64,000 nt of DNA from Eggerthellaceae bacterium. GTDB taxonomy: Bacteria > Actinomycetota > Coriobacteriia > Coriobacteriales > Eggerthellaceae. Below the pieces are notes generated by a model. The model was not told the DNA's origin. It searched no databases and saw only the letters and a program-made list of their open reading frames with translations. Positions 55,239-64,000 of this stretch are shown one piece after another. Both the position numbers and the translations under genes were made by a program. The DNA is taken from the NCBI GenBank assembly GCA_009782615.1, contig WRIS01000003.1, positions 89,133 to 153,132 on the forward strand, in the 5' to 3' direction. The number at the start of each line of letters is the position of its first letter. Positions within the stretch are counted from its first letter, which is position 1.

Positions 55239-55973
55239 ATGCAACGCCCGCCAACAACCCCTTCAGCAACTCTTCACCTGTCCCCACAAGGGATGTTAAT
55301 TGCTGCCGTGGTTATGGTTGTCGGCATTGTGGTGGGCATGCCGCATGCACCTCTTGAGGTCATAACGGTACTTGCCCTCGTAGTGATTATTGGTCTTGTT
55401 GCGCGCGTCAACGTACCCAAGCTTTTTTTGCGCTCGTTGATTGTCATCCCGATTGCTGGTTGCATGGCTGCTTTCGCGCCGCTGCGCCTTGTTTCTGAAT
55501 GGAGCACTTCGGGCATTGCGCAAGCCTATACCCAAGGAGCGGGGCAAATGACAGAACTTATCCTCACCCCTTGGATGTGCGTGCTGGTAATGCTTTTACT
55601 CGCTGCGCTTTGCCCTGAAAAGGATCTTCTCTACGCACTTGAGCGGCTGCACATTCCACAGGCATTTACTTTACTGCTTACCTTTTTGTATCGCTACGTG
55701 GGCGTTATGGGCACCCAGCTTACGGCTGCGCGCCGTTCAGTGCTTTCGCGCGCGCCGAACATGAGTGCGCGCAAGCAAGTGCTTTTGTATGGGAATCTTG
55801 CGGGTGCGATGCTCGTAAGGGCGCATGACCGCGGAGAGCGCATTTATGCCGCCATGCTTTCGCGCGGATTTACGGGGTCGTTGCCCCGCATCGAACGCCA
55901 CCGCTTTGGAGTACTCGACGCCGCGCTTGTTGCTGTTGCGATTTTGCTCGGCTTTGCGTTTGTGGTACTTTAG
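55239..55973 (+). CDS. cbiQ: ECF transporter T-component CbiQ
   Basis: CbiQ couples the S-component to the ATPase. The 244-aa membrane protein has the two Ala-Arg-Gly coupling motifs near the end (AHDRGERIYAAMLSRGFTG among them). It lies 21 bp after cbiM and 18 bp before cbiO. Confidence 0.9.
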   Translation: MQRPPTTPSATLHLSPQGMLIAAVVMVVGIVVGMPHAPLEVITVLALVVIIGLVARVNVPKLFLRSLIVIPIAGCMAAFAPLRLVSEWSTSGIAQAYTQGAGQMTELILTPWMCVLVMLLLAALCPEKDLLYALERLHIPQAFTLLLTFLYRYVGVMGTQLTAARRSVLSRAPNMSARKQVLLYGNLAGAMLVRAHDRGERIYAAMLSRGFTGSLPRIERHRFGVLDAALVAVAILLGFAFVVL

Positions 55974-55991
55974 GCACCAAGGAGTGAACCT

Positions 55992-56963
55992 ATGACCTGT
56001 CAATTAACCTATAACAACGTCGCTTTTTCCTACCCTGATGGCACGCAAGCGCTCAAGGCTGTTTCCTTTGAACTGGGACACGGGGAACACGTAGCCCTGC
56101 TCGGTCCTAACGGCGCGGGCAAATCTACCCTTATGCTGCTTGCTAATGGAATTTTGTTGCCGCAAGAGGGCAGCATAACGGTTGGCAATGTCGAAGTCTC
56201 CAAGAAAACCCTTGTTGAGGTGCGCCAACGCGTCGGACTCGTTTTCCAAGACCCCGACGACCAACTTTTTATGACAAGCGTTTTCGATGACCTTGCTTTT
56301 GGGCTCCTCAACCAAAGTACCACCGTACACACCCATGCGCACACCCATGAGCATACCGATACGCCCGTTGGGGAATCCGAGCACACCCCTGCGCACGCAC
56401 GCTTACATGAGCAGGAGCACAAACACTTACACGAACAGGGGCGCCCGTATGAACCGCATCGCCACCCCATGACTCCCCAAGAAATCGAAGCGCGCGTGTT
56501 CAAAGCGCTTGACGAAGTTGGTCTGGCGCACGTTGCTCAAAAAGCCCCCCAGGAACTCTCGTTTGGTCAACGCAAACGCGCAGCACTTGCAACCATCTTG
56601 GTTATGCACCCCGATTTCCTCATTCTTGATGAACCTTCAAGCAACCTTGACCCGCGCGGTCGACGCCACATGATAAACCTGCTCACCACCATTGACCACA
56701 CGATACTGCTCGCCACACATGACCTTGATATGGTGTGGGAATTATGCCCGCGCTCCATCATCATCGATGAGGGGCGCATCGTCGCCGACGGTGCTACGCA
56801 AGTATTGCTCAGCGACAAACAGCTACTTGAAGCGCATGGCTTGGAATTGCCTGCCGCGGTTCGCTACGGTCACGCCCCCGTCGCTGCCGCTTCCCCATCT
56901 CCAACCGCTTCCCCCACCACTGCCACTACCTCTGCACGCCCTCAAAGCACACCCAAAAAATAA
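55992..56963 (+). CDS. cbiO: ECF transporter ATPase CbiO with a histidine-rich insertion
   Basis: The 323-aa ATPase has Walker A GPNGAGKST (about 37), Q-loop VFQDPDDQLFMTSVFDD, signature LSFGQRKRAAL and Walker B FLILDEPSSNLD. Between Q-loop and signature lies an inserted stretch of about 50 residues (about 111-160) very rich in His (HTHAHTHEHTD, HEQEHKHLHEQ, HRH), not found in ordinary CbiO. It probably binds Co or Ni ions near the ATPase. The C-terminus is a Pro/Thr/Ser tail. The family role is import energised by ATP. Confidence 0.9.
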   Translation: MTCQLTYNNVAFSYPDGTQALKAVSFELGHGEHVALLGPNGAGKSTLMLLANGILLPQEGSITVGNVEVSKKTLVEVRQRVGLVFQDPDDQLFMTSVFDDLAFGLLNQSTTVHTHAHTHEHTDTPVGESEHTPAHARLHEQEHKHLHEQGRPYEPHRHPMTPQEIEARVFKALDEVGLAHVAQKAPQELSFGQRKRAALATILVMHPDFLILDEPSSNLDPRGRRHMINLLTTIDHTILLATHDLDMVWELCPRSIIIDEGRIVADGATQVLLSDKQLLEAHGLELPAAVRYGHAPVAAASPSPTASPTTATTSARPQSTPKK

Positions 56964-57027
56964 ATCACTACCTTGTAAGAAACGCGTTCTCGGTATATAT
57001 TTTGCTCAGAAAAGAAAGCGAGGACTC

Positions 57028-58119
57028 GTGCATTTTTCTCTGAAAGAATATTGCCCGCCTGATTTCGCGGCGGAACAATTCACCAACGCCCCTGATGCGG
57101 CGCTCACGGCAGCCCCTGCCGACGGAGTTGCCCCCGACAATTACCATACCACCACGATATTCCCTGAATATTTCAAGGTAGAAGGTACGTGGATTCTTGC
57201 GCAAAAAAGTCGGATGGATTGCCTTGCTGTTTTTGAAAACGGAAACATCGCAGTGCGAGAACTGCGCCACCTCAAAAAAGGAGACCTCGTTTTTGTGGGG
57301 CGCGACGAAGACGGGAGCCAGGGCATCTATGTGCATCCCCATGGCTTCGGTAATGCACCCAAGATAAACGGAGATAGCTTTGCCTTTCGCCAGGGGCGCA
57401 GTCGAGAAACCGCCTTTTCCATGGACTACGATTTCCTCTACGAACAACTGCGCTACGAAAAAGAACACGGGCATATCGTTTGGGTCGTAGGACCAGCGTG
57501 CACCTTTGATACCAACAGCCGTGATGCCTTTTCACGCCTGTGCAAAAACGGCTACGTACACGCTTTGTTGGCAGGTAACGCCCTTGCCGTTCATGATTTG
57601 GAAGCCGCCTACAAGGGCAGCGCGCTCGGGCAAGACCTCTACACGCAAACCGCCTATCCCAAGGGACACTACAACCACCTTGACACCATCAATCGGGTGC
57701 GGCAGGCAGGCTCTATCGCTGCGTTCATCGAACAAGAAAACATCCGTGATGGCATCATGCATTCCTGCACCGCCCACAACATTCCCTATGTTTTAACAGG
57801 CTCTATTCGCGACGATGGCCCATTGCCTGAAGTGTATGGGGATGTATACGTCGGGCAAGACGCGATGCGCGAACACATTGCCCAAGCAACAACCCTCATT
57901 TGCATGGCGACCACCTTACACTCTATTGCTGCTGGAAACATCACGCCCTCTTTTCACGTCATGCCCGACGGCAAGCTTCGCCAAGTCTATTTTTATGTCG
58001 TGGATATTTCAGAATTTGCGGCGAACAAACTGGGAGACCGAGGAAGCCTTTTGGCGAAAAGCATCATCACCAACGTGCAAGATTTCGTCACCCAAACGTG
58101 CAAGAACCTTGTTCCTTGA
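57028..58119 (+). CDS. TIGR00300/LOR-SDH family protein, archaeal-type ornithine cyclodeaminase-like
   Basis: I choose GTG 57028 (VHFSLKEYCPPDF) with AAGCGAGGA upstream, giving 363 aa; the frame stays open back into cbiO but is unrelated there. The N-terminal LOR/SDH-type domain (IFPEYFKVEGTWILAQKSRM, FVGRDEDGSQGIYVHPHGFG) and the C-terminal NAD-binding region (VWVVGPACTFDTNSRDAFSR) match this family, which includes ornithine cyclodeaminase of methanogens. Substrate here is not certain. Confidence 0.7.
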   Translation: MHFSLKEYCPPDFAAEQFTNAPDAALTAAPADGVAPDNYHTTTIFPEYFKVEGTWILAQKSRMDCLAVFENGNIAVRELRHLKKGDLVFVGRDEDGSQGIYVHPHGFGNAPKINGDSFAFRQGRSRETAFSMDYDFLYEQLRYEKEHGHIVWVVGPACTFDTNSRDAFSRLCKNGYVHALLAGNALAVHDLEAAYKGSALGQDLYTQTAYPKGHYNHLDTINRVRQAGSIAAFIEQENIRDGIMHSCTAHNIPYVLTGSIRDDGPLPEVYGDVYVGQDAMREHIAQATTLICMATTLHSIAAGNITPSFHVMPDGKLRQVYFYVVDISEFAANKLGDRGSLLAKSIITNVQDFVTQTCKNLVP

Positions 58120-58217
58120 TAGCCGCTTGATAGCCGTTTGACGGCTTCCTGCGAGTTTCCTGACGCGTCACGGAATCCCCGATAACTACTTACCCTCCAC
58201 GCTCCGATAACTTTGCA

Positions 58218-58255
58218 CTTTGCCCCTCCCATAACGAACAATGAGAGGGGCAAAG
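58218..58255. other. 11-bp inverted repeat in the gap after the TIGR00300 gene
   Basis: CTTTGCCCCTC pairs perfectly with GAGGGGCAAAG across a 16-nt loop in the 231-bp gap between convergent genes. No clean T-run follows, so terminator function is likely but not certain. Confidence 0.5.
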
Positions 58256-58350
58256 CTTGCAGGGTCGGCTTGGTTGGTTTGCCTCAGTGCTGTCAGTCTA
58301 CTCGGCAACTGCCACGTTACGAGGTGCTACTCAGCAGCGTTGTTTGGTAG

Positions 58351-61300
58351 CTAGCCATCACTTCCCCTCTTTGCTATTCCTCCTATCATCGGAAGAACAG
58401 CTTGAGCACAAACCGCAAGCGACAACGGAATGGAGTACTGGTCAGTTGCCACCATCGGACCGGCAAAATCCTGAGTAACTAACAAGACGATGAGCACCTC
58501 AACGAACACAATTGCCGCAATCAAAAGAAGGGGTAAGTTCAGGGAAATGCCTCTTTTGCTTCTGCGTGGTTTCGCCGATTTTTCAACCGCCGCTTGACGG
58601 CTATTCTCGCGATTAAGCAAGAAAGCAACCCGCGCTTCAGGCGTCATAATGTCCCAATCTCTTTGGTCGATAGGCTCTTCAATATGCTCTTCGGGTTTGC
58701 GTCTTGTGAAGAAATATGAAAGAGCAAAAAGTGCTACCAACAGTCCCGAAAGAACAACCGCGCAAAGATTGAACAAGGACCAAGTATCGAGCCGCAAGCT
58801 AAAAGGCGCTGGTTCCTCTTGCTCGACTTGAGCGGGAGGTGTCGGGGGCTCAGGAACAGGTGTCGGCTCTTGCGCACGTGGAGCTTCAGGCTCAGGCACA
58901 GGTGTCGGCGCGGGCTCGGGTGCAGGGGTCGGCGTGGGCGCAGGCGTAGGATATACCGTGACATAAACTGGTCCTGAGGTAGACGGCGGAACGATAATCT
59001 GCGGCGGGTTGATGATGATTGTTGGAGGCGGCTGAACTGGCGGTATTTCAGGCACGGGAAGCGCTCTCCATTGTGCATATACCGTAACGTCTTCGCTAAT
59101 CATTGTGCTTGTTGTCAGCATACTGGTAGCGTTTCTGTCCATGCCCCAGAACAAGAATTCATACCCTGACCTCACGGGTGAAATAGGCAGATAGCTCAGA
59201 CTTGTCGCGGGTTCCACTATATAGATCGCGCTTGGTCCTGTCAGCGTACCTCCGTTGGCATCAAACGCTACACGATAGCGCTTCAGTTCGATAATCGGCT
59301 CGCTCCACACGCTTCCTTTAACTCCAACACTTTGGCTGGCAGCAGGAATGGTTTCGATACGGAAGGTGATAGGTTCATAGACACCTTCGCGGGCGGCAAA
59401 GCCTGCCGTGCTCACCAAAACAGGTGCAAGGGTTGGTTTGGAGGCGACCAGCTTCACAACCTCAACCGAAGCGGCATCAATGAAGGCTGCTTGTCCACCA
59501 TTGAGAATCCTTTGAGCATCTTCATCACTTACTGAAAAATGATTAGCCAAAAGCGCATAACTTGAATCTTTGTCGCCCGAATCAATCACGTCGGCATCAA
59601 CTACGCGCGCTACAGCAGCCTTGGTGGTCGTGTGCCCTGGAGTCGTCCAAACAATCGGGTAGGTGCTCGCAGGAGCATGAGCGCTATATCCCGATGGGCG
59701 CTCAACCCAGTTGACAACAAGAGGCTTACCCTCGATATCAAATGCTTCCGCATAAGAAAGATTCCTTGCCTGATTTTCACTTCCGTCGACATCAGCACTT
59801 GCAATCACGAAGTCACGCGCGCCGATGATGATATCATCATCAGGATCAATATAGTAGCGCCCGTCAGTTATCACCACAGCACGGGTTGCCGTAGTGGTGT
59901 TGTTGTGGCTATCCATAACCGAATACTCAACCTGCCAAACACCGATGTTTGCTTGGTTGAGAGCAACGCCGCCCTCAACAACAGCGCTCGTCTGTGCCCA
60001 CAGGTTTCCATCCTCGACATCCATAACCGTCATATAGGCTTTGAGCATGGCAGCCGTAATGGGTCTTGAATCTGCACTTTGCTCTAGGATAAGCGGGCGT
60101 TGCTGGAATTCAATAACGGGAGAATTGCCGTAGTTGATGCTGAAAGTTACCGTAACACGGATATCGGTGTGATCCTTTACTGCGAACACAACTTCGTATT
60201 CCCCTCCAGCAACAATCGAATGTCCCAAAGCCCCTATTTGGTTGCTGAGCACCACCACATCCCAGTCAGCCAAAGCACCTTTTATCTCCCATGCTTCTGC
60301 TTCTGCGCGCGCAATAAGAGCACTTGCTGCAGAGGTAGTGCCAACAAAACTTGGTGCTTCGTTTAGAGTCAGTGTTGCATTTTTCGCACCAACCACATAG
60401 CGAGTTGTGCCGACAAAGCCATCGTCAATAACATCTTTGTCAATAACTTTAGCGGTAATATCAACTCTTGGATTTCCTTCATACCCAGGTTCAGGGCCAG
60501 TGATGCCCACGACAATAGGACGGTAGTCGCCAGGGGTGTCGGTATAGCCTGCATTATTGTGAACAGTTAAGAGATAATCAACCGAGGTGATAACAAGCGG
60601 GTCTTCTGTGGTAACACGTTGTTCCATCCGCTTTGCTTGGGCATTCGATTCGCGCAAAACTTCCGCATTGCTGCCATCCATGCTCTTTGCAAGCACGACA
60701 AAACTTTGCGCCTTGACCCCATAGTCACCATCCCAAACCCATGAGCCATCGTTGACCATGACCCAGTCTCTCTTGACCGTTACGTTGCCGTCAGAGTCAA
60801 CAACTCTGTAAGCAATTTCTTGCAAATCGGCTATGCTCAAATCAATCGCATCGGCTTTCTTAACGAAATCACTACCTGACATAACACCCCACTCGATATT
60901 AGTGATGGTGATGTCCTCAACGTCAGTTGCTCTCACGTCCCCTGAGCCTAAAGGATCCTTACCATGAATATAGTCCCACTCGATTGGCAAGAAGTATTCG
61001 GGCTTATAATTCGGATGTGACGCACCACCTTCAGCCGTCCAAATAGTGCGCAGTGCAGGGGTGTGAATCACGGGGTAGTTGCCATTAGATATCGTGACAT
61101 TTATCCAAACAAAAGCACTCTTGTCCTCGTTTACCCAAATTTTAACCCGAACAACGCTTGGATAATCGGCGTCACTTTCAAGAGCGAATATTGCCGTCTT
61201 GAACCCGCCATCATCGGCAAGCGCCAAAGTTCCTGCGTGCGAAAGATAGCTATCTGCGCGCAGATAGCTTGCTGCACCCGAACGCTCAAAGAAGACGGCA

Positions 61301-64000
61301 TCGTAGGCAGCACCACTCATTGCCTGCAGGCTCAAAGCGTCTTTAATATTGATGCGAAAATCTCTCGCTTCAATCGAATAGAGCTCCCCGTTACCTACCT
61401 TCGCATCGGTCACCCGACCAGTAATATCACGAGTAAGAGTTGCGTCCTCTCTTACCCCTATCTTAATAGGATGCGTTCCTTTCACAGAACCAAATGAACC
61501 GATACTTGTAACTATGGCTGTGGCAGGTAAACCTTCTAAAGTCCACGCTTGCGCATTGGATTGCTCAAGAATGAAGGCTTCTGTGGTTTGCACATCTTTG
61601 AGTTCGACAACGAAGGATTGCGCCCGCAAGATATACCTGCCCTTAATAATCGAACCATCGTTGATGATGAGTGCACGAGTTACGCTGCTCGTAAAACCAT
61701 TATTGTTCGTCACTGAATACGTCACGGAAGTAACTGAAGCAACGCCCCACGAAATGCTCGGTAATTGTTCATTCCCCGAAGCATCAGGATTGACAACAAC
61801 CCTACTTGTTAAATTACCATCGTTGTCATCGCCCGCCGTAACACCACTCATAATCTCCGCACGAGTAAGCGTGTCGGTGCTTCCCAATTTATAGGAATAC
61901 TCAAGCGGCGTTGGCGTTGCCTCAATCCACGGTAAAACATCCGCACCAACTGTTACGGTCAGGTTTGCCAAAGCATTACCGCCTGGGTCTGAAACAACCA
62001 CGGTATACCTTCCAACCTCAGCTTTAAAACCGCCCTTGTCAGCAACAACAGGCATCAGTGTTTCAAGCGTACCGCTTGGGCGCGTAACTTCTGCCCCCGC
62101 ACCAAGGGCGCTCAATAGTTGTGCGTCGGTGGTGATGGCTTCGGCTTCCCAAACCTCTAGTTCAATGTTGTTACCGTAGACATAATAGCTGTCCTTGTCA
62201 GGATCACTTGGCCCCACCACAATGACATCGGCATCAATAACTTTTCCTGTGATTGCCTTCGATATCAGAGTGCTGTCAAAATCGGTACCGTTTATCGTGA
62301 TGTGGTAGGTATCCACCGCAGCGCGATATCCTCCTGCGTTCCCCACGGATACATCAGGAATAACCTCATTAGTTTCACCATCGAAAAGTTTTGCGCCTGA
62401 TTTTTGCAATATTTCAGTATTGATAAGAGATGAATTGGTGGTCACATCAGCAAGTCTGGTTACGAAAGATTCCGCATACAAGAGACGATTTTGACCAACC
62501 GTATAGCGCCCATCATTGACAACCACAACGCGCGTTGGATTCTTTTCAGGATGGTTGGAATCGGAGTCAACAACATCATAGGTAAGCTTGTATCTGCCAA
62601 CTCGGCTCAGGTCAACATCACCTGTTATTGCATCAGCAGTATAGGTCACCAAGTGCGTGATGTCTTTGTCCTCTTCATCCCAAGCACTCACATCAAAAAG
62701 CGGGCTGTATTGCGCTGCTGTGATGGCATTCGTCGGCGCAGCGCCACTGCCAATCCAGACTTCGAGCGGTGTAGAAGCGGTGATAGTTGGGCGAGCACCC
62801 TGGCTGACCGTGCCCGTAACACCAATCTTTTGTAAGGTCTCAGGAATGCCGTCAATTCTAAAGCTAATTGGGGAATACGCTCCTTCGGCGGCGGCAAATC
62901 CCGCCGTGTTATACAGCAGCGGCACCCGTTCCGAAAGAGTAGAAACCAACTTGATTACTTCTACCTGAGCAGCAGCAATATAGGCATCTGAACCACCGCG
63001 GATGATGGCGCCTGCATCTTCCATATTCACCGAAAAATGATTACCCATAATGGCATAGCTTGAATCCTTATCGCCAGAATCAATCACGTCAGCATCGACC
63101 ACATGAGCCGTGATTGCCTTAGTGGAATTGCGTCCCATTGCTTTCCAGGTTATAGGATAATCCCCCCGAGCAGCCCCTGCCCCATAGTTGGCAGGATGTT
63201 CTGTCCAGTTGACCGCAAGACGGTTGCCGTCGATATCAAATGCTTCAGCATAGGAAAGACCTCTTGCTTGATCTTCGCTTCCGTTTATGTCCTTGCTTGC
63301 TGCAACATAATCGCGCGCACCGATGATGATATCGTCATTCGTGTCAATGTAGTAGCGGCCGTCAGTTATGACTACGGCACGACTTGCCGTAGTGGTGTTG
63401 CCATGACTGTCAGTAACCGAATAGTCAAGCTTCCAAACACCGATATTCCTTTGATTAAGATTCGGTGGTGCGCCGCCAACGGTTACCGTAGTTTGGTTCA
63501 AAAGGTTTCCATCCTCTACATCCCATACCGTCATGGCAGCCTTCAAATCGGCTTCGGTCAAAGGCTTTGAATTCAAAGTCTGCTCTAATACAAGCGGGGA
63601 TTGATTAAAGTGAATCTCAGGAGAGTTGCCCGAAGACAAGGTGATGGTCACGGTAACGAAGATGTCATCTTGACCCACGGGAGCAAACACAACTTCATAA
63701 ACACCGTTGGGAACAATCGGGTAACCCGTTGCCCCAATCTGATTGCTCACCAGCTTCACCTCGTAAGGATTGAGGGCAACACCTGGAATCTTCCACGCTT
63801 GTGCTCCCGTAGCAGCAATCAGCTTTTCGGTAGCGCCCGCGCCAATTCCTGTAACATTAGCTGCTTCATCAAAAGCGACACTACCATTGCTGGCGGCTAT
63901 GGTGTAGCGCGTAGCATTCTTAAAGCCATCAGCCAACTGGTCATGTTCGACAACCTTAGCTCTAAGAGCAAGGGCGGCGTGTCCTGTGTAGCCTGCCTCA
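58351..64000 (-). CDS. giant repetitive surface protein, 5' end outside the window
   Basis: The frame is open from the right edge, more than 1880 codons. The visible part has large repeated modules; residues near the right edge and a second copy nearer the C-terminus share long near-matches such as VVITDGRYYID, DIIIGARD and VVDADVIDSGDKDSSYA. A Listeria-Bacteroides repeat (YRVAFDANGGTLTGPS to VTVYAQW) follows, then a Pro-rich stalk (PEPAPTPVPEPE). A C-terminal part holds about three membrane helices, the first LCAVVLSGLLVALFALSYFF. No LPXTG sorting motif was seen, so it is membrane-anchored. Adhesion is the likely role. Confidence 0.8.
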   Translation of the reverse strand, partial: EAGYTGHAALALRAKVVEHDQLADGFKNATRYTIAASNGSVAFDEAANVTGIGAGATEKLIAATGAQAWKIPGVALNPYEVKLVSNQIGATGYPIVPNGVYEVVFAPVGQDDIFVTVTITLSSGNSPEIHFNQSPLVLEQTLNSKPLTEADLKAAMTVWDVEDGNLLNQTTVTVGGAPPNLNQRNIGVWKLDYSVTDSHGNTTTASRAVVITDGRYYIDTNDDIIIGARDYVAASKDINGSEDQARGLSYAEAFDIDGNRLAVNWTEHPANYGAGAARGDYPITWKAMGRNSTKAITAHVVDADVIDSGDKDSSYAIMGNHFSVNMEDAGAIIRGGSDAYIAAAQVEVIKLVSTLSERVPLLYNTAGFAAAEGAYSPISFRIDGIPETLQKIGVTGTVSQGARPTITASTPLEVWIGSGAAPTNAITAAQYSPLFDVSAWDEEDKDITHLVTYTADAITGDVDLSRVGRYKLTYDVVDSDSNHPEKNPTRVVVVNDGRYTVGQNRLLYAESFVTRLADVTTNSSLINTEILQKSGAKLFDGETNEVIPDVSVGNAGGYRAAVDTYHITINGTDFDSTLISKAITGKVIDADVIVVGPSDPDKDSYYVYGNNIELEVWEAEAITTDAQLLSALGAGAEVTRPSGTLETLMPVVADKGGFKAEVGRYTVVVSDPGGNALANLTVTVGADVLPWIEATPTPLEYSYKLGSTDTLTRAEIMSGVTAGDDNDGNLTSRVVVNPDASGNEQLPSISWGVASVTSVTYSVTNNNGFTSSVTRALIINDGSIIKGRYILRAQSFVVELKDVQTTEAFILEQSNAQAWTLEGLPATAIVTSIGSFGSVKGTHPIKIGVREDATLTRDITGRVTDAKVGNGELYSIEARDFRINIKDALSLQAMSGAAYDAVFFERSGAASYLRADSYLSHAGTLALADDGGFKTAIFALESDADYPSVVRVKIWVNEDKSAFVWINVTISNGNYPVIHTPALRTIWTAEGGASHPNYKPEYFLPIEWDYIHGKDPLGSGDVRATDVEDITITNIEWGVMSGSDFVKKADAIDLSIADLQEIAYRVVDSDGNVTVKRDWVMVNDGSWVWDGDYGVKAQSFVVLAKSMDGSNAEVLRESNAQAKRMEQRVTTEDPLVITSVDYLLTVHNNAGYTDTPGDYRPIVVGITGPEPGYEGNPRVDITAKVIDKDVIDDGFVGTTRYVVGAKNATLTLNEAPSFVGTTSAASALIARAEAEAWEIKGALADWDVVVLSNQIGALGHSIVAGGEYEVVFAVKDHTDIRVTVTFSINYGNSPVIEFQQRPLILEQSADSRPITAAMLKAYMTVMDVEDGNLWAQTSAVVEGGVALNQANIGVWQVEYSVMDSHNNTTTATRAVVITDGRYYIDPDDDIIIGARDFVIASADVDGSENQARNLSYAEAFDIEGKPLVVNWVERPSGYSAHAPASTYPIVWTTPGHTTTKAAVARVVDADVIDSGDKDSSYALLANHFSVSDEDAQRILNGGQAAFIDAASVEVVKLVASKPTLAPVLVSTAGFAAREGVYEPITFRIETIPAASQSVGVKGSVWSEPIIELKRYRVAFDANGGTLTGPSAIYIVEPATSLSYLPISPVRSGYEFLFWGMDRNATSMLTTSTMISEDVTVYAQWRALPVPEIPPVQPPPTIIINPPQIIVPPSTSGPVYVTVYPTPAPTPTPAPEPAPTPVPEPEAPRAQEPTPVPEPPTPPAQVEQEEPAPFSLRLDTWSLFNLCAVVLSGLLVALFALSYFFTRRKPEEHIEEPIDQRDWDIMTPEARVAFLLNRENSRQAAVEKSAKPRRSKRGISLNLPLLLIAAIVFVEVLIVLLVTQDFAGPMVATDQYSIPLSLAVCAQAVLPMIGGIAKRGSDG

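Noticed and set aside
1..64000. tRNA or rRNA genes
   Set aside because: No cloverleaf with a GGTTCGAATCC-like arm and no rRNA signature was noticed.

Overview
The window reads as chromosome of a Gram-positive-type bacterium with moderate GC. A large ribosomal protein operon, a dTDP-rhamnose operon, a ChW-repeat wall amidase, a CDP-glycerol transferase-like enzyme, several lipoproteins and ECF/ABC importers are present, and nothing LPS-related is seen. An actinobacterium of the Coriobacteriia type, or a gut Firmicute, fits best. I cannot fix the taxon from sequence alone.

Layout. 1-7.5 kb: S10/spc ribosomal operon on the minus strand, from rplB (with its own promoter) to rplO, which runs off the left edge. 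7.7-8.05 kb: gene-free stretch with a long inverted repeat able to form a structured RNA. 8.1-13 kb: two membrane proteins, a FetAB-type ABC exporter, and trpB2 behind a Trp leader peptide and attenuator. 13.1-28 kb: cell-surface region (amidase with nine ChW repeats, two-domain glycosyltransferase, rmlA-D-B-C, solute-binding lipoprotein, comF preceded by an 11-bp-period tandem array, CDP-glycerol transferase with a truncated pyruvyl-transferase remnant).

28.2-34.7 kb is a mosaic. Sixteen copies of one 36-bp CRISPR repeat with type II-like ends occur in five mini-arrays plus one degenerate terminal copy. No cas genes for it are in the window. Gene-length segments sit between the mini-arrays, exactly where 30-bp spacers should be: phage head genes, a TNT toxin end with a candidate immunity gene, a HipA-like kinase, a small protein with a phosphopantetheinyl transferase start, and a HicB-like antitoxin. 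Genes are cut at the repeat edge, and several finish in frame on a stop codon supplied by the repeat. One type I-E-like repeat and a pair of inverted I-C-like sequences bound the next segments. The pattern could be real recombination through spacer homology, or an assembly path through spacers that match co-sequenced mobile elements. Both readings make the segment edges former spacers.

34.7-43.1 kb: a complete type V-A locus on the minus strand, cas12a-cas4-cas1-cas2 followed by an array of 37 repeats and 36 spacers. All three RuvC acidic residues of Cas12a are present. A solitary shortened repeat with its own promoter lies just upstream of cas12a and resembles a Cas-regulating crRNA. 43.2-46.5 kb: HIRAN and HNH proteins divergent from a WYL regulator, then a Phd/PIN toxin-antitoxin pair. 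46.6-58.1 kb: a membrane protein, a Spx/ArsC-like protein, modABC, endonuclease IV, a TipAS-domain protein, a Phd/Doc pair, an ECF cobalt/nickel importer (cbiM-cbiQ-cbiO, the ATPase carrying a His-rich insert) and a TIGR00300-type protein. 58.35 kb to the right edge: a giant repetitive surface protein, partial.
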